Shown: positions 43,254-52,024, numbered from the stretch's first letter. The stretch is 64,000 nt of DNA from CAYRDC01 sp964422925 (GCA_964422925.1 CAYRDC010000002.1:121585-185584), one strand, 5' to 3'. Notes: a model not told the origin generated them from the letters alone. Translations and numbers: made by a program.

Positions 43254-44585
43254 TCATTGATCAACTGTGCGATTTGTCGTCCAGATATCACGATGAAGTT
43301 TCCAACCTTCCCGGGTTCGTTTCCAAATAACAACATATTTACCCTCATCTGCTGTTTTATTTCCAGATAGAAGGGCATATTGCCCAACTTCAGTAGCTGT
43401 TTCACCATCCGAGCCGACATATACTTCCAGGGTTTCAAGATTTGCTCCGGTTAATCCGGCATCAAACTTGTCCTGCCAGAATTTACGGATTGCTTCTGTG
43501 CCTGCGACCGGATTTGTTCCTGCAGGTAAAAGCCTGCCGTTATTTGTATACAATGAAGCTATCGTACCGGCATCTTGCTGCCGGAAAGCTTGCTCAAAAA
43601 GATGGTTTGCTTGACCGATTAAAGAACGAATAAGATTATCCCGGCTATCTAAAAAATTCGGATCGATTGCGAGAGCACGCTTGAATTGTTGAGATGCTTT
43701 TTTGTATTGTTTTGTAAAAAGGTAAAACTCTCCGAGGGCGTTGTACATGCCCGGATTAGCACTGTGGAGTCGTATATTTTCTTTAAAGAACTTTTCCGCT
43801 TCTTCATTTTTTCCATCCAACATGTAAATATAATAACCGGCATCATTCCTGGCACCTCCGGTCGAATCAAGTTCGAATGCTAAATCGAATTGCTTATCCG
43901 CCTCACCATAACTGCCGGTCCGTACGTAAAGAGCACCCAGCGAGACATACGCATTCCAGTGGTCCGGTGCGAGGTTACGATATTTTTTAAAATATTTTTC
44001 GGAGGCATCATAGTTTTTTTCCATTAGAGCAGCCCATCCGAGAAGGTGATAACCCTGTATAAAATGAGAATCTCGCTTGAGGGCGTTATGAAAATGCCTG
44101 GCAGCTTCCTCACAGTTGTGCAGATAGAAGCAATAGCGGATTCCAATATATCCTTCAAGATAGGGATCATCCGGATACTCATCGGATAACTCGCTTAAAA
44201 TTGAAACAGCATGTTCGTATTCAGCATCCAAAAAGGCAGCCCGAAAAGCGTCTATCATACGCTGCTCACTCTTTGAAACCTGATGTCTATGTAGTTCGGC
44301 AAGCTGGAAATACCGTTCACGTTGGAATCTGTATTCTGAGAGTCCGACAAGATGCAAATATGCCAGAACAAAAGAAGGGTCCTCAGCGACAGCTTTTATT
44401 AAAAGCTGTTTTGCTTGACCTGCCTCCCAGTGAAAGGCTAAATCGCGTGCTTTGATAAAGTCCTCCCGCGCTTTTTCGGATGTAGTAGTAATTGGAAGAG
44501 ACTGTGCTCTGAGTGGGAACCCGTAAAAAGTGGAAATACACAAAACAATAAAGAAGAATCTTAATAAATAATTGTCATTATTCAT
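43254..44585 (-). CDS. TPR protein with C-terminal SnoaL/DUF4440 domain
   Basis: A 443-aa exported protein from ATG 44585 (signal LLRFFFIVLCISTFYGFPLRAQ). About nine tetratricopeptide repeats run from 30 to 325 (KNYDASEKYFKKYRNLAPDHW, KQYKKASQQFKRALAIDPNF). A nuclear-transport-factor-2-like domain of the DUF4440/SnoaL kind fills 340-440 (FRQQDAGTIASLYTNNGRLLP ... VIWKRTREGWKLHRDIW). The two-domain arrangement suggests a periplasmic scaffold that binds a small ligand. Base composition is more A/T-rich than the neighbouring core genes, in line with acquisition. Confidence 0.82.
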   Translation of the reverse strand: MNNDNYLLRFFFIVLCISTFYGFPLRAQSLPITTTSEKAREDFIKARDLAFHWEAGQAKQLLIKAVAEDPSFVLAYLHLVGLSEYRFQRERYFQLAELHRHQVSKSEQRMIDAFRAAFLDAEYEHAVSILSELSDEYPDDPYLEGYIGIRYCFYLHNCEEAARHFHNALKRDSHFIQGYHLLGWAALMEKNYDASEKYFKKYRNLAPDHWNAYVSLGALYVRTGSYGEADKQFDLAFELDSTGGARNDAGYYIYMLDGKNEEAEKFFKENIRLHSANPGMYNALGEFYLFTKQYKKASQQFKRALAIDPNFLDSRDNLIRSLIGQANHLFEQAFRQQDAGTIASLYTNNGRLLPAGTNPVAGTEAIRKFWQDKFDAGLTGANLETLEVYVGSDGETATEVGQYALLSGNKTADEGKYVVIWKRTREGWKLHRDIWTTNRTVDQ

Positions 44586-44657
44586 AATAATTGTCCTTTG
44601 GTTTGTGAATGTTTTAATTGTACTATTGTATCTCAATACATTTCCTCGGACGGAATG

Positions 44658-44803
44658 ATCTTAATCCTTTTTTAGTGGATCATTCTCTCTGAGACTCAAT
44701 CAATTAACCAGAATCCGAGATTGTCTGGGCTTAATCCTGGTTATAGCGGACTTATCTGCCAGAGTGCCGCATAGCGGTACGCAGACGAACCATGCTCTCG
44801 GAG
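44658..44803 (-). CRISPR. Decayed CRISPR array (relic)
   Basis: Three degenerate copies of the 37-bp repeat of the array at 52.3-52.8 kb: 44658-44693 (ATCTTAATCC...CTCTGAG), 44728-44764 (GGCTTAATCC...CCAGAG) and the 3' half at 44787-44803 (GAACCATGCTCTCGGAG). The 34-bp gap between the first two equals the spacer length of the intact array (35-36). A copy of the leader follows directly, as in the intact locus. Strand is assigned from the leader, which lies on the right. Confidence 0.7.
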
Positions 44804-44898
44804 AGAGCCATTTTTTGCAACCTCCTGGTTTTCAGTGCCGTGCGGCTTGTTTTTCCCCGGAGATTTTTGCGGTTTCCGGTCATTGCAACCCGGTTTTG
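44804..44898 (-). repeat. Second copy of the CRISPR leader
   Basis: This stretch aligns with 52825-52913 at roughly 85 percent by eye. It shares GGTTTTCAGTGCCG, GGCTT-TTTTTCCCCGGAG and ATTTTTGCGGTTT. It directly follows a decayed repeat, in the same order and orientation as the working leader, and loses similarity beyond about 44898. Confidence 0.75.
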
Positions 44899-45099
44899 GT
44901 TTAAAGTTAAAAAAATCAGGCTAAACCGCCAAATGCCCCTCTCGCGCAGAAAGGCTGCGCATACCCTAAACTATCTTGCACCCGGTTCCGGGCCGGTAAA
45001 ACGGCATACTACTAAAAAAACGGCCCGGCCGGAAACGCAGGAAAACTGCGTGTTTTTACCTGTTGATTTGCCATGTAACCAAAACAAAAGGAGGTAAAC
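44899..45099. other. Upstream region of the HNH operon
   Basis: Contains a CGCAG/CTGCG hairpin with a short T run (45036-45058) and ends in a strong Shine-Dalgarno, AAAGGAGGTAAACATG, before the HNH gene. No clear TAnnTTTG promoter is seen. Confidence 0.45.
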
Positions 45100-45450
45100 A
45101 TGAATGATCAAAACAAGAACACGGTATTCCGGCCACCGGAAGACATGTACAGGCACCCGGCCTGGCTGGCACGCAGGGAGCAGGTGCTGCAGCGTGACGG
45201 GTACCGCTGCCGTTACTGTGGTTCGTCCGAAGGGCTCCAGGTGCACCACCGCCAGTACCATTTTAACGCGCTGACGGGTGAGGCCGTGCCCATATGGAAT
45301 TATCCCGGCCACCTGCTGGTAACCCTGTGCCGCGACTGCCACCAGCGGGGGCACAGCCTGTACAAAGTGCCGGTGTTCCGGGTAAACGAGTCGCAAAACG
45401 GCCAACTGAAGGAAAATGATTTTTTAACCTTTAAAACTTTTCAATTATGA
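45100..45450 (+). CDS. HNH endonuclease domain protein
   Basis: A 116-aa single-domain HNH protein: C37-x2-C40 and C77-x2-C80 zinc knuckles (RCRYCGSSEGLQVHHR, VTLCRDCHQRGH) with H49-H50 and H81 forming the nicking site. The domain has the HNH fold of phage, restriction and stand-alone nucleases. It has an unusually good ribosome site and is the first gene of a three-gene operon, overlapping the next gene by 4 bp. Its target (phage DNA, or a mobile-element nicking role) cannot be inferred. Confidence 0.85.
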   Translation: MNDQNKNTVFRPPEDMYRHPAWLARREQVLQRDGYRCRYCGSSEGLQVHHRQYHFNALTGEAVPIWNYPGHLLVTLCRDCHQRGHSLYKVPVFRVNESQNGQLKENDFLTFKTFQL

Positions 45451-46100
45451 CGGTTTTAAATTTTCTCAGGAGGATACTGGGTTCGGGGAACCCGGGCCTC
45501 GCAGCTGATGAAAAATTCAAATCCCTGTTCGTGGAATCTGCTGCCCCCGGCCGCGGGCCGGACACTGTGCCTGAACGCGGGGCATGGGATGCCCGCGCCC
45601 TCGAAGACCAGGGTTACCGGGAGGGTTACCATTATAACAGCCCGGACTTCCTGGAAGAGCGGCTGGCCAGCCTGCGTGAAGATTTCTGCCACCAGCTGGA
45701 AAGCGAATGGCTCAGGCTTCGTGACCGCTATGACAGCCTGCACCGCGAATACCGGCTCTGGGAAGGATCGGATACGGGGCTTGCCCGCATCTTCAGGTAT
45801 GCCCTGGAAGACCTGAAACGGCACCTGGACAGCCTGGAGCAGAAACTGCAGCAGGCGCGCGAAGGCAAAGGCCCTTTTAAGCTGGTGGAATCGCACTACA
45901 GGGCGGGATTCTACCAGGGCCGGGTAGCCCGCGCCCGGCGGGATTTTCCGGAACTGAACGGGCAGGGAAAGCTCCCCGCTTACCCGGCCCGGTCAGGGGC
46001 CCAGCCCGGGGATTTGCTGAACGGTGCGGAAGCGCCCGGCCCCAACGGCCATCATGCGGTGTCTTCCAATGGTTTAACCACTAAAAACTTACAGCCATGA
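45447..46100 (+). CDS. Coiled-coil protein of unknown function
   Basis: A 217-aa hydrophilic protein with a helical, coiled-coil centre (about 65-145, FCHQLESEWLRLRDRYDSLHRE ... LKRHLDSLEQKLQQAREGK) and a disordered Gly/Pro-rich C-terminus. No known family. ATGA overlaps with the HNH gene before and the DUF4407 gene after show that the three are co-translated. Confidence 0.7.
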   Translation: MTVLNFLRRILGSGNPGLAADEKFKSLFVESAAPGRGPDTVPERGAWDARALEDQGYREGYHYNSPDFLEERLASLREDFCHQLESEWLRLRDRYDSLHREYRLWEGSDTGLARIFRYALEDLKRHLDSLEQKLQQAREGKGPFKLVESHYRAGFYQGRVARARRDFPELNGQGKLPAYPARSGAQPGDLLNGAEAPGPNGHHAVSSNGLTTKNLQP

Positions 46101-46930
46101 CGAAGTTATTTGCACGATTACTCGGATACGGGGCATTGAATACCCGCAGCCTGGACCAGGAAAGCCGCAGGCACATACTGGTTCTGGGCTGGAGCCTGCT
46201 GGTGCCGGCCACGGTGTGGCTTATACTGGGCTTTGCTATAAGCTACCAGATATTTAATGCAACGCTGGCCGGCAGCCTGGCAGCGGGGTTTATAGCCTCC
46301 TTTATGGTGTTCACCATAGACCGCATAATAGTGCTGTCGCGGGGAGGGGTAGCGTGGATATTCCGCTTGGGGCTGGCGCTTGCCCTCTCTGTAATGGGCG
46401 GCATGGTGGCTGATGTGGTTTTCTTCGGGCACGACATATCGGCTGAAATGCTGGAACGCGAGATAGCCAGTCGGAAATCGTCTGTTGATTCAGCCGCTGC
46501 CGTTTACGACACAGCCAATGCACAATACCTGGCCGAAGTGGACGGCACCGGTGGATCCGGGCGCTACGGGTTCGGCACAGCAGCTGAAATGAAGCGCGAC
46601 AATGCCCTGGCCTGTTACCAGCGCTACCAGCTTGAAAAAAAGGCCCTGGACAGCCTGCAGGCCATGAAGCTGAATGGGGAATATCTGCCGGCTGCCTCTG
46701 CAGGGCTGCTGAAACGCCTCAAAGTGCTGGATGACATGGTAAGGAAAAACCGGGAAATGAGGCGTTTTTACTGGCTGGCTTTTTTCGTGGTAATGATGCT
46801 GGAAATACTGCCCCTGCTGGCCAAATATTCGGGTGGAAGGCATGACCCTTTGGTTGAACTGGAAGCCCGGCTGGAGGAACAGGTACGCAGAGAGTGGATC
46901 GAACGACTGTACCCGCCTGATACGGGTTAA
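46097..46930 (+). CDS. DUF4407 membrane protein
   Basis: A 277-aa membrane protein with four predicted transmembrane helices (about 29-49, 56-75, 87-110 and 223-244) and a long coiled-coil soluble domain between the third and fourth. The motif ASFMVFTIDRIIVLS is the DUF4407 signature. DUF4407 proteins have no established role. The coiled-coil partner encoded just upstream suggests a membrane complex. A strong terminator follows. Confidence 0.82.
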   Translation: MTKLFARLLGYGALNTRSLDQESRRHILVLGWSLLVPATVWLILGFAISYQIFNATLAGSLAAGFIASFMVFTIDRIIVLSRGGVAWIFRLGLALALSVMGGMVADVVFFGHDISAEMLEREIASRKSSVDSAAAVYDTANAQYLAEVDGTGGSGRYGFGTAAEMKRDNALACYQRYQLEKKALDSLQAMKLNGEYLPAASAGLLKRLKVLDDMVRKNREMRRFYWLAFFVVMMLEILPLLAKYSGGRHDPLVELEARLEEQVRREWIERLYPPDTG

Positions 46931-47000
46931 ACAATAGCCATGCATGCATGGCTGAAGGTCCCTGGCACTGGGTGTGCCGCTCAAACCGGGGATCCTTCGG

Positions 47001-47028
47001 AAGCGCGGCTTCGGCCGCGCTTTTTTTT
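47001..47028 (+). terminator. Strong terminator between convergent operons
   Basis: AGCGCGGC-TTCG-GCCGCGCT is an extra-stable tetraloop hairpin (47002-47021) followed by eight T. It ends the HNH operon. The last T bases overlap the TAA stop of the WYL gene coming from the other strand. Confidence 0.92.
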
Positions 47029-48019
47029 ATTGATCCGTTTCAGCTTCAGGGCTATGGTTGCGCCACATTTCCCGGACATCCCGCTGCATGCGGCTGCGCA
47101 CCGCTTCAGGGCCCAGCACCACCAGGTTGGGAGTGTAATAGCGCAGGAGGCCGTACAATTCGTTGTTGGGCACCACCTTTATGCTGAATGTCATTCCCCG
47201 TTTGTTCCTGGAAAGCAGTTTCTGGCTGTGGTGCAGCGGCTTGGTGCGGATATACCAGGCTACCGGGTAACTAACAAAAAACCGTATGGTAACCGGACGG
47301 GCTCCGGCCGGCAGGGTAACGCCAATAACTTCCCTGAGCCGGGCCGGTATGTCCAGGTTCCACTTTTCCTGCTCCTTATTCAGCTCCCTGACCTTCCTGA
47401 TGCGGTCCAGCGCCAGGTTTTTCAGCTCGGGCGGGTCGGGTTTCATCCCGAAACAAAACCAGCGGTTGTTGAATTCCCGCAGATACAGCGGGTCAAACGC
47501 AAATTCCTGCTCGCCTTCCGTGAAAGGTTTGTATTTAATGCGGACACGTTGCTTCTTTACTATTGCGTTAAACAGCGGATTGAGCCATTTTTTTCCCCTG
47601 AGCAGGGGGTTAAAATCAAGGTCAATCACCGGGGGGCTGTCATCCGGTTTCATGGCGGCCATGTCCATCAGCCCCTGCAGGAACTGGCCTGTGATGTCAA
47701 AAACATCCAGCGTGCGGAACAGGTGGTATGCTTCCGAAAGGAGCCTGACCTGGAGGGGGATATCGTCTCCCACCATTTGGCTCAGGTAGTCAATCAGCCT
47801 GTACGGCCTTTCGTACCGGTAAGGAGGCCGTTTGCTGATGGGGGCCTCGAACCGGGTGCGGAGGGTTTGCAGGTCATCCTGCAGGGTACGTTTGCTGATG
47901 GTCTTATTGGTAAAGATCTGCACGGCTTCCATCATTTCTTTCTGGCTGGTTTCCTCAAACCTGTTCAGCCTTCGGTCAATGGCCAGGTAGCGCAGCAGCT
48001 GTGCTTTGGTGTTTGGCAT
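47027..48019 (-). CDS. WYL-domain transcriptional regulator
   Basis: A 330-aa regulator. The N-terminal 80 residues form a winged helix (SQKEMMEAVQIFTNKTISKRTLQDDLQTL), and the WYL domain lies at about 145-215 (KKQRVRIKYKPFTEGEQEFAFDPLYL, NNRWFCFGMKP), with a C-terminal WCX-like extension. WYL regulators often control defence genes and bind nucleic acid or nucleotide ligands. Last gene of a four-gene operon, 12 bp after the helicase stop. Confidence 0.87.
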   Translation of the reverse strand: MPNTKAQLLRYLAIDRRLNRFEETSQKEMMEAVQIFTNKTISKRTLQDDLQTLRTRFEAPISKRPPYRYERPYRLIDYLSQMVGDDIPLQVRLLSEAYHLFRTLDVFDITGQFLQGLMDMAAMKPDDSPPVIDLDFNPLLRGKKWLNPLFNAIVKKQRVRIKYKPFTEGEQEFAFDPLYLREFNNRWFCFGMKPDPPELKNLALDRIRKVRELNKEQEKWNLDIPARLREVIGVTLPAGARPVTIRFFVSYPVAWYIRTKPLHHSQKLLSRNKRGMTFSIKVVPNNELYGLLRYYTPNLVVLGPEAVRSRMQRDVREMWRNHSPEAETDQ

Positions 48020-48031
48020 CGCAATGTTTTT

Positions 48032-49933
48032 TTAAAATAAACCGGGTTTTCCTATGCTTTGGATGTAATAAAGCCCCTGGTAATTATATGTTTCAATTTC
48101 AAGGGTGGCCGGCAATGAAGGTATTTTGATTTTCCGGGAAACCGGCAGAACCATGGGCAGGGGCGGAACCGGTTCTTCCACGCGGACCACGCTATACGGT
48201 TGATCATGGGGAACATCTTCATTATATGGTAACAGTCTCACCACTTTGCGCAAACGGGCCGGCTCTGTTACTTCACGGGTTTGCCCGTGCCAGCCTTCCC
48301 TGGTTACCGATTGTTCAAAAGCGTGGACAACAGGGTCGTAAAAAATATCACCGGGCCTGAGTTTCCGGGCAAGGCGGAGCCCGTCCAGTGATTTGCAGCG
48401 GCTGAGGGCAACATAGACCTGGCCCGGGGAGAAGGCATTTGTTTCCAGGGTAAGCAACACCTGGTTGAAAGTTTTTCCCTGGCTTTTGTGTACGGTAATG
48501 GCCCAGCCCAGGGCAAGCGGAATCTGCTGGAAGGAACCAGTAATCTTTTCCTCGAGCTTTTCCTTCTTCTTGTTGTAGACATAAATTATCCGCTGCCATA
48601 TGTGGCTGGTCACGCGGCAGGTTACCCCGTTGTCAAAGCGAACCAGTACTTCACCTGTATCAAACCCGGTAACAATTCCGAGCATTCCGTTTTGATAGCT
48701 TTGCTTGTTTATCAGGGCCATAACCCGTGCCCCTTTTTTCAGTATGAGGGTTTTTTCGGTCGGAAACAGCTTGTCCGGGAAATCGTCTTTTACCGTTGCT
48801 TCAAAACGGTGTTCCTGTTCATTGATGGTATTTAACCGGTCCTGGTTAATGGCTCTGGCCCTGTAATTGGTAAAACAGAGGGTAATGGCACCGCTTGGCG
48901 CAGGCCTGTTGCCCAGGAAGCATAACTGGTTCAGCTGCCTGGTAATTTCCGGCAGATTTTCACCATAGCGAATCTTCTGCAGCCAATCCCCGAACGCGGC
49001 ATCCTCTTCCTGGCGGTATATTTTTTTCAGGTTAATCACCTGCATCGGGGTCCGTTTCATGCAGGGGGCTCCAAAAAAATAAGGGCTTTCGTATTCACGA
49101 AGTAATTCGGTACCTATCAGGTCATCCCTGTCGGCCTTCAGCACCGGGGGCAACTGGTACATGTCGCCTGAAAAAACAAGGGTCACCCCCCCAAACGGAT
49201 TTTGGTTGTTTTTTACAATAGTCAGTGTATTGTTTATAGCCTGGAGCAGGTCTGCACGCACCATGGATATCTCATCAATGAACAGGTAATCAAGTTTCCT
49301 GAACTTTAACCCGAAGAGGTAGGCATCTTCTTCCAGGAATGACAGCTTTTTGTCATCATTCCCGCTTTTCTCCCTCTTTTTCATTGCGGATTTCCAGAAC
49401 CCGATCCAGTCCGGTAAATAATTAGGCCGATGATATCTGGTGGAGAAATGAAAAAAGGAATGGATTGTTTCTCCTTTGATGTTGTATGCGGCAATGCCGG
49501 TAAAAGCCAGGCGGGCAACGGAACCATCAAGCATTTTGCTCAGCTCCATGATGAAGGTGGATTTGCCGGTACCTGCCTGGCCCAGGATCAGAAGATTATT
49601 GCCCTGCTCAAGCAGTTCCTTTGCCTGCCTGAGCTGTTGATTCCATTCATCTTTCCCGTTGCTGCCGGGGGGATTTTCCAGTGGCAGCCGTCTGAAACGG
49701 GTTATGTAGATGCCCCGGCCGGGGACTGGTTTGACTTCCAGTGCCTCCACGAACAGGGGGCCTTCCCCGTTTTGTTCAGGAAGCACCAGCCGGTAAGGAA
49801 GGTCTTCCGTATCAGGCATGGGTTCTACGGCCAGTTGCGCAGCTTCTTCCGGGGTGGCTTCCCGCCCGGCATAACGTGTTTTCCCGTTACCTGCTTCCTG
49901 CCATGGCCAGAAGAAGACTTTCAGAGGCTCCAT
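48032..49933 (-). CDS. Pif1/RecD-like SF1 helicase with extra terminal domains
   Basis: A 633-aa helicase. Walker A GQAGTGKST (118-126), Walker B FIDEISMVRADL, GDMYQLPPV, and the SF1B tail motifs VHKSQGKTF and YVALSRCKSLDGL are intact. It has an N-terminal domain of about 90 residues (MEPLKVFFWPWQEAG ... ITRFRRLPL) and a C-terminal domain of about 110 residues after the helicase core, neither of which I recognise. 5'-3' DNA unwinding is the expected activity. It lies 30 bp after the CBS-HEPN gene. Confidence 0.88.
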   Translation of the reverse strand: MEPLKVFFWPWQEAGNGKTRYAGREATPEEAAQLAVEPMPDTEDLPYRLVLPEQNGEGPLFVEALEVKPVPGRGIYITRFRRLPLENPPGSNGKDEWNQQLRQAKELLEQGNNLLILGQAGTGKSTFIMELSKMLDGSVARLAFTGIAAYNIKGETIHSFFHFSTRYHRPNYLPDWIGFWKSAMKKREKSGNDDKKLSFLEEDAYLFGLKFRKLDYLFIDEISMVRADLLQAINNTLTIVKNNQNPFGGVTLVFSGDMYQLPPVLKADRDDLIGTELLREYESPYFFGAPCMKRTPMQVINLKKIYRQEEDAAFGDWLQKIRYGENLPEITRQLNQLCFLGNRPAPSGAITLCFTNYRARAINQDRLNTINEQEHRFEATVKDDFPDKLFPTEKTLILKKGARVMALINKQSYQNGMLGIVTGFDTGEVLVRFDNGVTCRVTSHIWQRIIYVYNKKKEKLEEKITGSFQQIPLALGWAITVHKSQGKTFNQVLLTLETNAFSPGQVYVALSRCKSLDGLRLARKLRPGDIFYDPVVHAFEQSVTREGWHGQTREVTEPARLRKVVRLLPYNEDVPHDQPYSVVRVEEPVPPLPMVLPVSRKIKIPSLPATLEIETYNYQGLYYIQSIGKPGLF

Positions 49934-49963
49934 ACCGATAAATATACAAAGTATTTAGTTTGC

Positions 49964-50728
49964 TTATCTGTTTCCAGGCAGGGCGGCAGCCTGTTCTTCG
50001 AGCCGGGAAATGAATTGCCCGGTCATTTCCATAATGGAGGAAAAGGTTTCCCAGCTGAAATTCCGGCTGATGGGGTTGTTGTGGAAGACCGTATTGCGCA
50101 ACCGGCTTATTTCATGGTGCCTGATGGCTGACCCTTCCGTGATTCCGGGGGCCAGTTTTTTCTGTATGCGCAGCAGGTCGAAAAAATAAAGGCATTCCAC
50201 CAGGTCGGTTTCGAGGTTGTTCTGTTTCAGGTGGTTAAAGCGTTTGATGGCTCCCTGCAGCCGGTCATCGGGCACCAGGCCGCTGAAATCTCCGGAGGGG
50301 CGGAGCTCCCGGGCCAGGTTTTTCAGGCCCAGTTCCAGCAAAGACATCATGCTGAAAACCCACATCCTGACTGGAGGTTTTTCCAGGTCGCTCAGTGTAA
50401 CAATCTGCTCAATGCCGCGGCTGGTTATAATCAGGAGGAAACGGTTCCTCACGAGGTCAGGAACTGCCAGCCGGATGGGGGATGAACCGGCCGCAATCTG
50501 CCCGGGTTCCACGGGCAGGAGGACCGGATTGCCGGCCGCTGTTTTCACGTAATGGGTCACCAGCCCCTTGCTGTTGGCCAGGAAGGCGAAATCATAGGAT
50601 TTCCTTCGGCCGTCTTCGGCCAGTTCGCGGGCCGATAAGCCCTGCCGGGGGTGCAGCAGAACGCTGATCGTATCGAGTGTAAAAAGCCTGTCGAGGTGTT
50701 TTTCAAGCTGCTTCAGCGAGTATTTCAT
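49964..50728 (-). CDS. CBS-pair-like protein with C-terminal HEPN-type motif
   Basis: A 254-aa protein in two halves. Residues 1-120 look like a degenerate pair of CBS domains (DTISVLLHPRQGLSARELAED, LVRNRFLLIITSRGIEQIVTLSDL), which usually sense adenine nucleotides. Residues 122-245 are helical and carry RNTVFH (R211-x4-H216), the catalytic pattern of HEPN ribonucleases. A sensor-plus-RNase arrangement suits abortive defence. Alternatively the HEPN part is a binding domain. Family assignment is by eye only. Confidence 0.62.
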   Translation of the reverse strand: MKYSLKQLEKHLDRLFTLDTISVLLHPRQGLSARELAEDGRRKSYDFAFLANSKGLVTHYVKTAAGNPVLLPVEPGQIAAGSSPIRLAVPDLVRNRFLLIITSRGIEQIVTLSDLEKPPVRMWVFSMMSLLELGLKNLARELRPSGDFSGLVPDDRLQGAIKRFNHLKQNNLETDLVECLYFFDLLRIQKKLAPGITEGSAIRHHEISRLRNTVFHNNPISRNFSWETFSSIMEMTGQFISRLEEQAAALPGNR

Positions 50729-50746
50729 ATCCGTAAATATAGGAAT

Positions 50747-52003
50747 TCAGAAGCCGGGGCGGGAGGCCCGCGCTACCAGGTTGAGTTCCATAAGGAGCGA
50801 GTTGTATTGGTTCACCAGGCTGTTGTATTCCGTGCGTTTCCGCTCATGCGTTTTTACCAGGCTGTTGTGCTGTTCAATACAGTCATGATATTCTGACACC
50901 AGGCGGTTGTATTCCTTGTTATTGCTCCAGAAGCTGTATTGCATTTTGTCCAGTTCGTTATTGAGGCGGTCAATTCTTTGCTCGAGCCGGTTGATTTTCC
51001 CGGTAAGACGGTTTAATTCACTGCGGAGGGAAGAAAGCCGGCTTTTGGTACGCCTGAGTTTCCGGATGCGGGCTACCGTCCGGCTGATTCTGCGGTAGCT
51101 TTTGCCTTCGGTTTCCAGGATGACGTAAGGATATTCCAGGGGGACATTCACCGAGGGCCTCCCGTTGTAGAAATACAGGATACGGTCCGGGGTGGCCTTG
51201 ACAGCTTTCCCGCCCTGCAGCCCTTCTTCCGGTATAATCCCGATTGGGTTGTAGGCAGTGGTGGTTTCGGCATAGCAGTAACCCGACCGGTAGCTGGAAT
51301 AAACTTCCGGGCAACGGATGCCTACGGCCATGTGTTCCAGGCTGTCAAACACGAACAGGGCGGTTCCGTAGCCCAGCTCATCCAGCAGCACTTTGGCCAG
51401 CAGGCTTTTGTCTGAACAGATGCCTTTTTGCCTGTAAAGTGTCTGGTACGGGTAGCTTACCACCGGCCCGGGCATGAATTGCCTGTCCAGGATCCGGGCT
51501 GCTTTCCGCTCATCGTAAGGAATGTTCTGCACAAAGGCAAGGGCCAGTTCGGCTGTTTCGTCCGGGCTGAGCCCGCTGGCCCGGCCCAGCTCACGGATAT
51601 GGCCTGCCATCCTCCGGATGGTTTCTTCCTGGAGCTCATCGTTTACCAGGCGGCCGTAATAGTCAGCCAGAATGTCTTCCTGCCCGGCCTCCTTGTCATA
51701 GGGAATTACGCGGGGAAGTGATGCAAAATAGTCGTTCCACGAACGGTAAAAAGTATCCCTGATGGTGTAGGTCCGGCCCTGATACTCGCACTGCAGCACC
51801 ACTACTTTCGGGCCGGAAGGATCAGGAAGGAAACGGTGTTCGCCCAGGTCATTCCACCGGTCATCGGTTTCGGTCTCGGCTGCCGGTTCAGCGCTGTGGT
51901 ATGTTTCCGCGTTTTCGTGGCGGATGTACGACCTTAATGCCGCAAATGTGATGGCGGCAATTACCAGCCATCCGGCCACGGAATTTTTGTTTTGTCCGGG
52001 CAT
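50747..52003 (-). CDS. Membrane-anchored transglutaminase-like protein with coiled coil
   Basis: First gene of the helicase operon. An N-terminal membrane anchor (SVAGWLVIAAITFAAL, residues 16-34 counted from the upstream ATG) precedes a transglutaminase-like domain with candidate Cys-His-acid triad C203 (KGICSDKSLLAKVLL), H231 (SLEHMAVGI) and E253 (CYAETTTAYNP). A long C-terminal coiled coil (about 312-415) with repeated EYNSLVNQYNSL-like heptads follows. Probably periplasmic or extracytoplasmic, with a protease or amidase type activity. An in-frame ATG at 52024 lies in repeated sequence; I prefer the ATG at 52003 (residue 8 of the longer frame). Confidence 0.72.
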   Translation of the reverse strand: MPGQNKNSVAGWLVIAAITFAALRSYIRHENAETYHSAEPAAETETDDRWNDLGEHRFLPDPSGPKVVVLQCEYQGRTYTIRDTFYRSWNDYFASLPRVIPYDKEAGQEDILADYYGRLVNDELQEETIRRMAGHIRELGRASGLSPDETAELALAFVQNIPYDERKAARILDRQFMPGPVVSYPYQTLYRQKGICSDKSLLAKVLLDELGYGTALFVFDSLEHMAVGIRCPEVYSSYRSGYCYAETTTAYNPIGIIPEEGLQGGKAVKATPDRILYFYNGRPSVNVPLEYPYVILETEGKSYRRISRTVARIRKLRRTKSRLSSLRSELNRLTGKINRLEQRIDRLNNELDKMQYSFWSNNKEYNRLVSEYHDCIEQHNSLVKTHERKRTEYNSLVNQYNSLLMELNLVARASRPGF

Positions 52004-52024
52004 GGGTTTTTTACTTATAGCCAT

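Noticed and set aside
45036..45058. CGCAG/CTGCG hairpin as a terminator
   Set aside because: The stem has only five pairs and the T run is short. No gene ends just before it, so I only mention it in the upstream-region note.
46940..48040. Plus-strand 366-codon frame opposite the WYL regulator
   Set aside because: It is a shadow of the WYL gene, which has clear domains and overlaps it almost completely.
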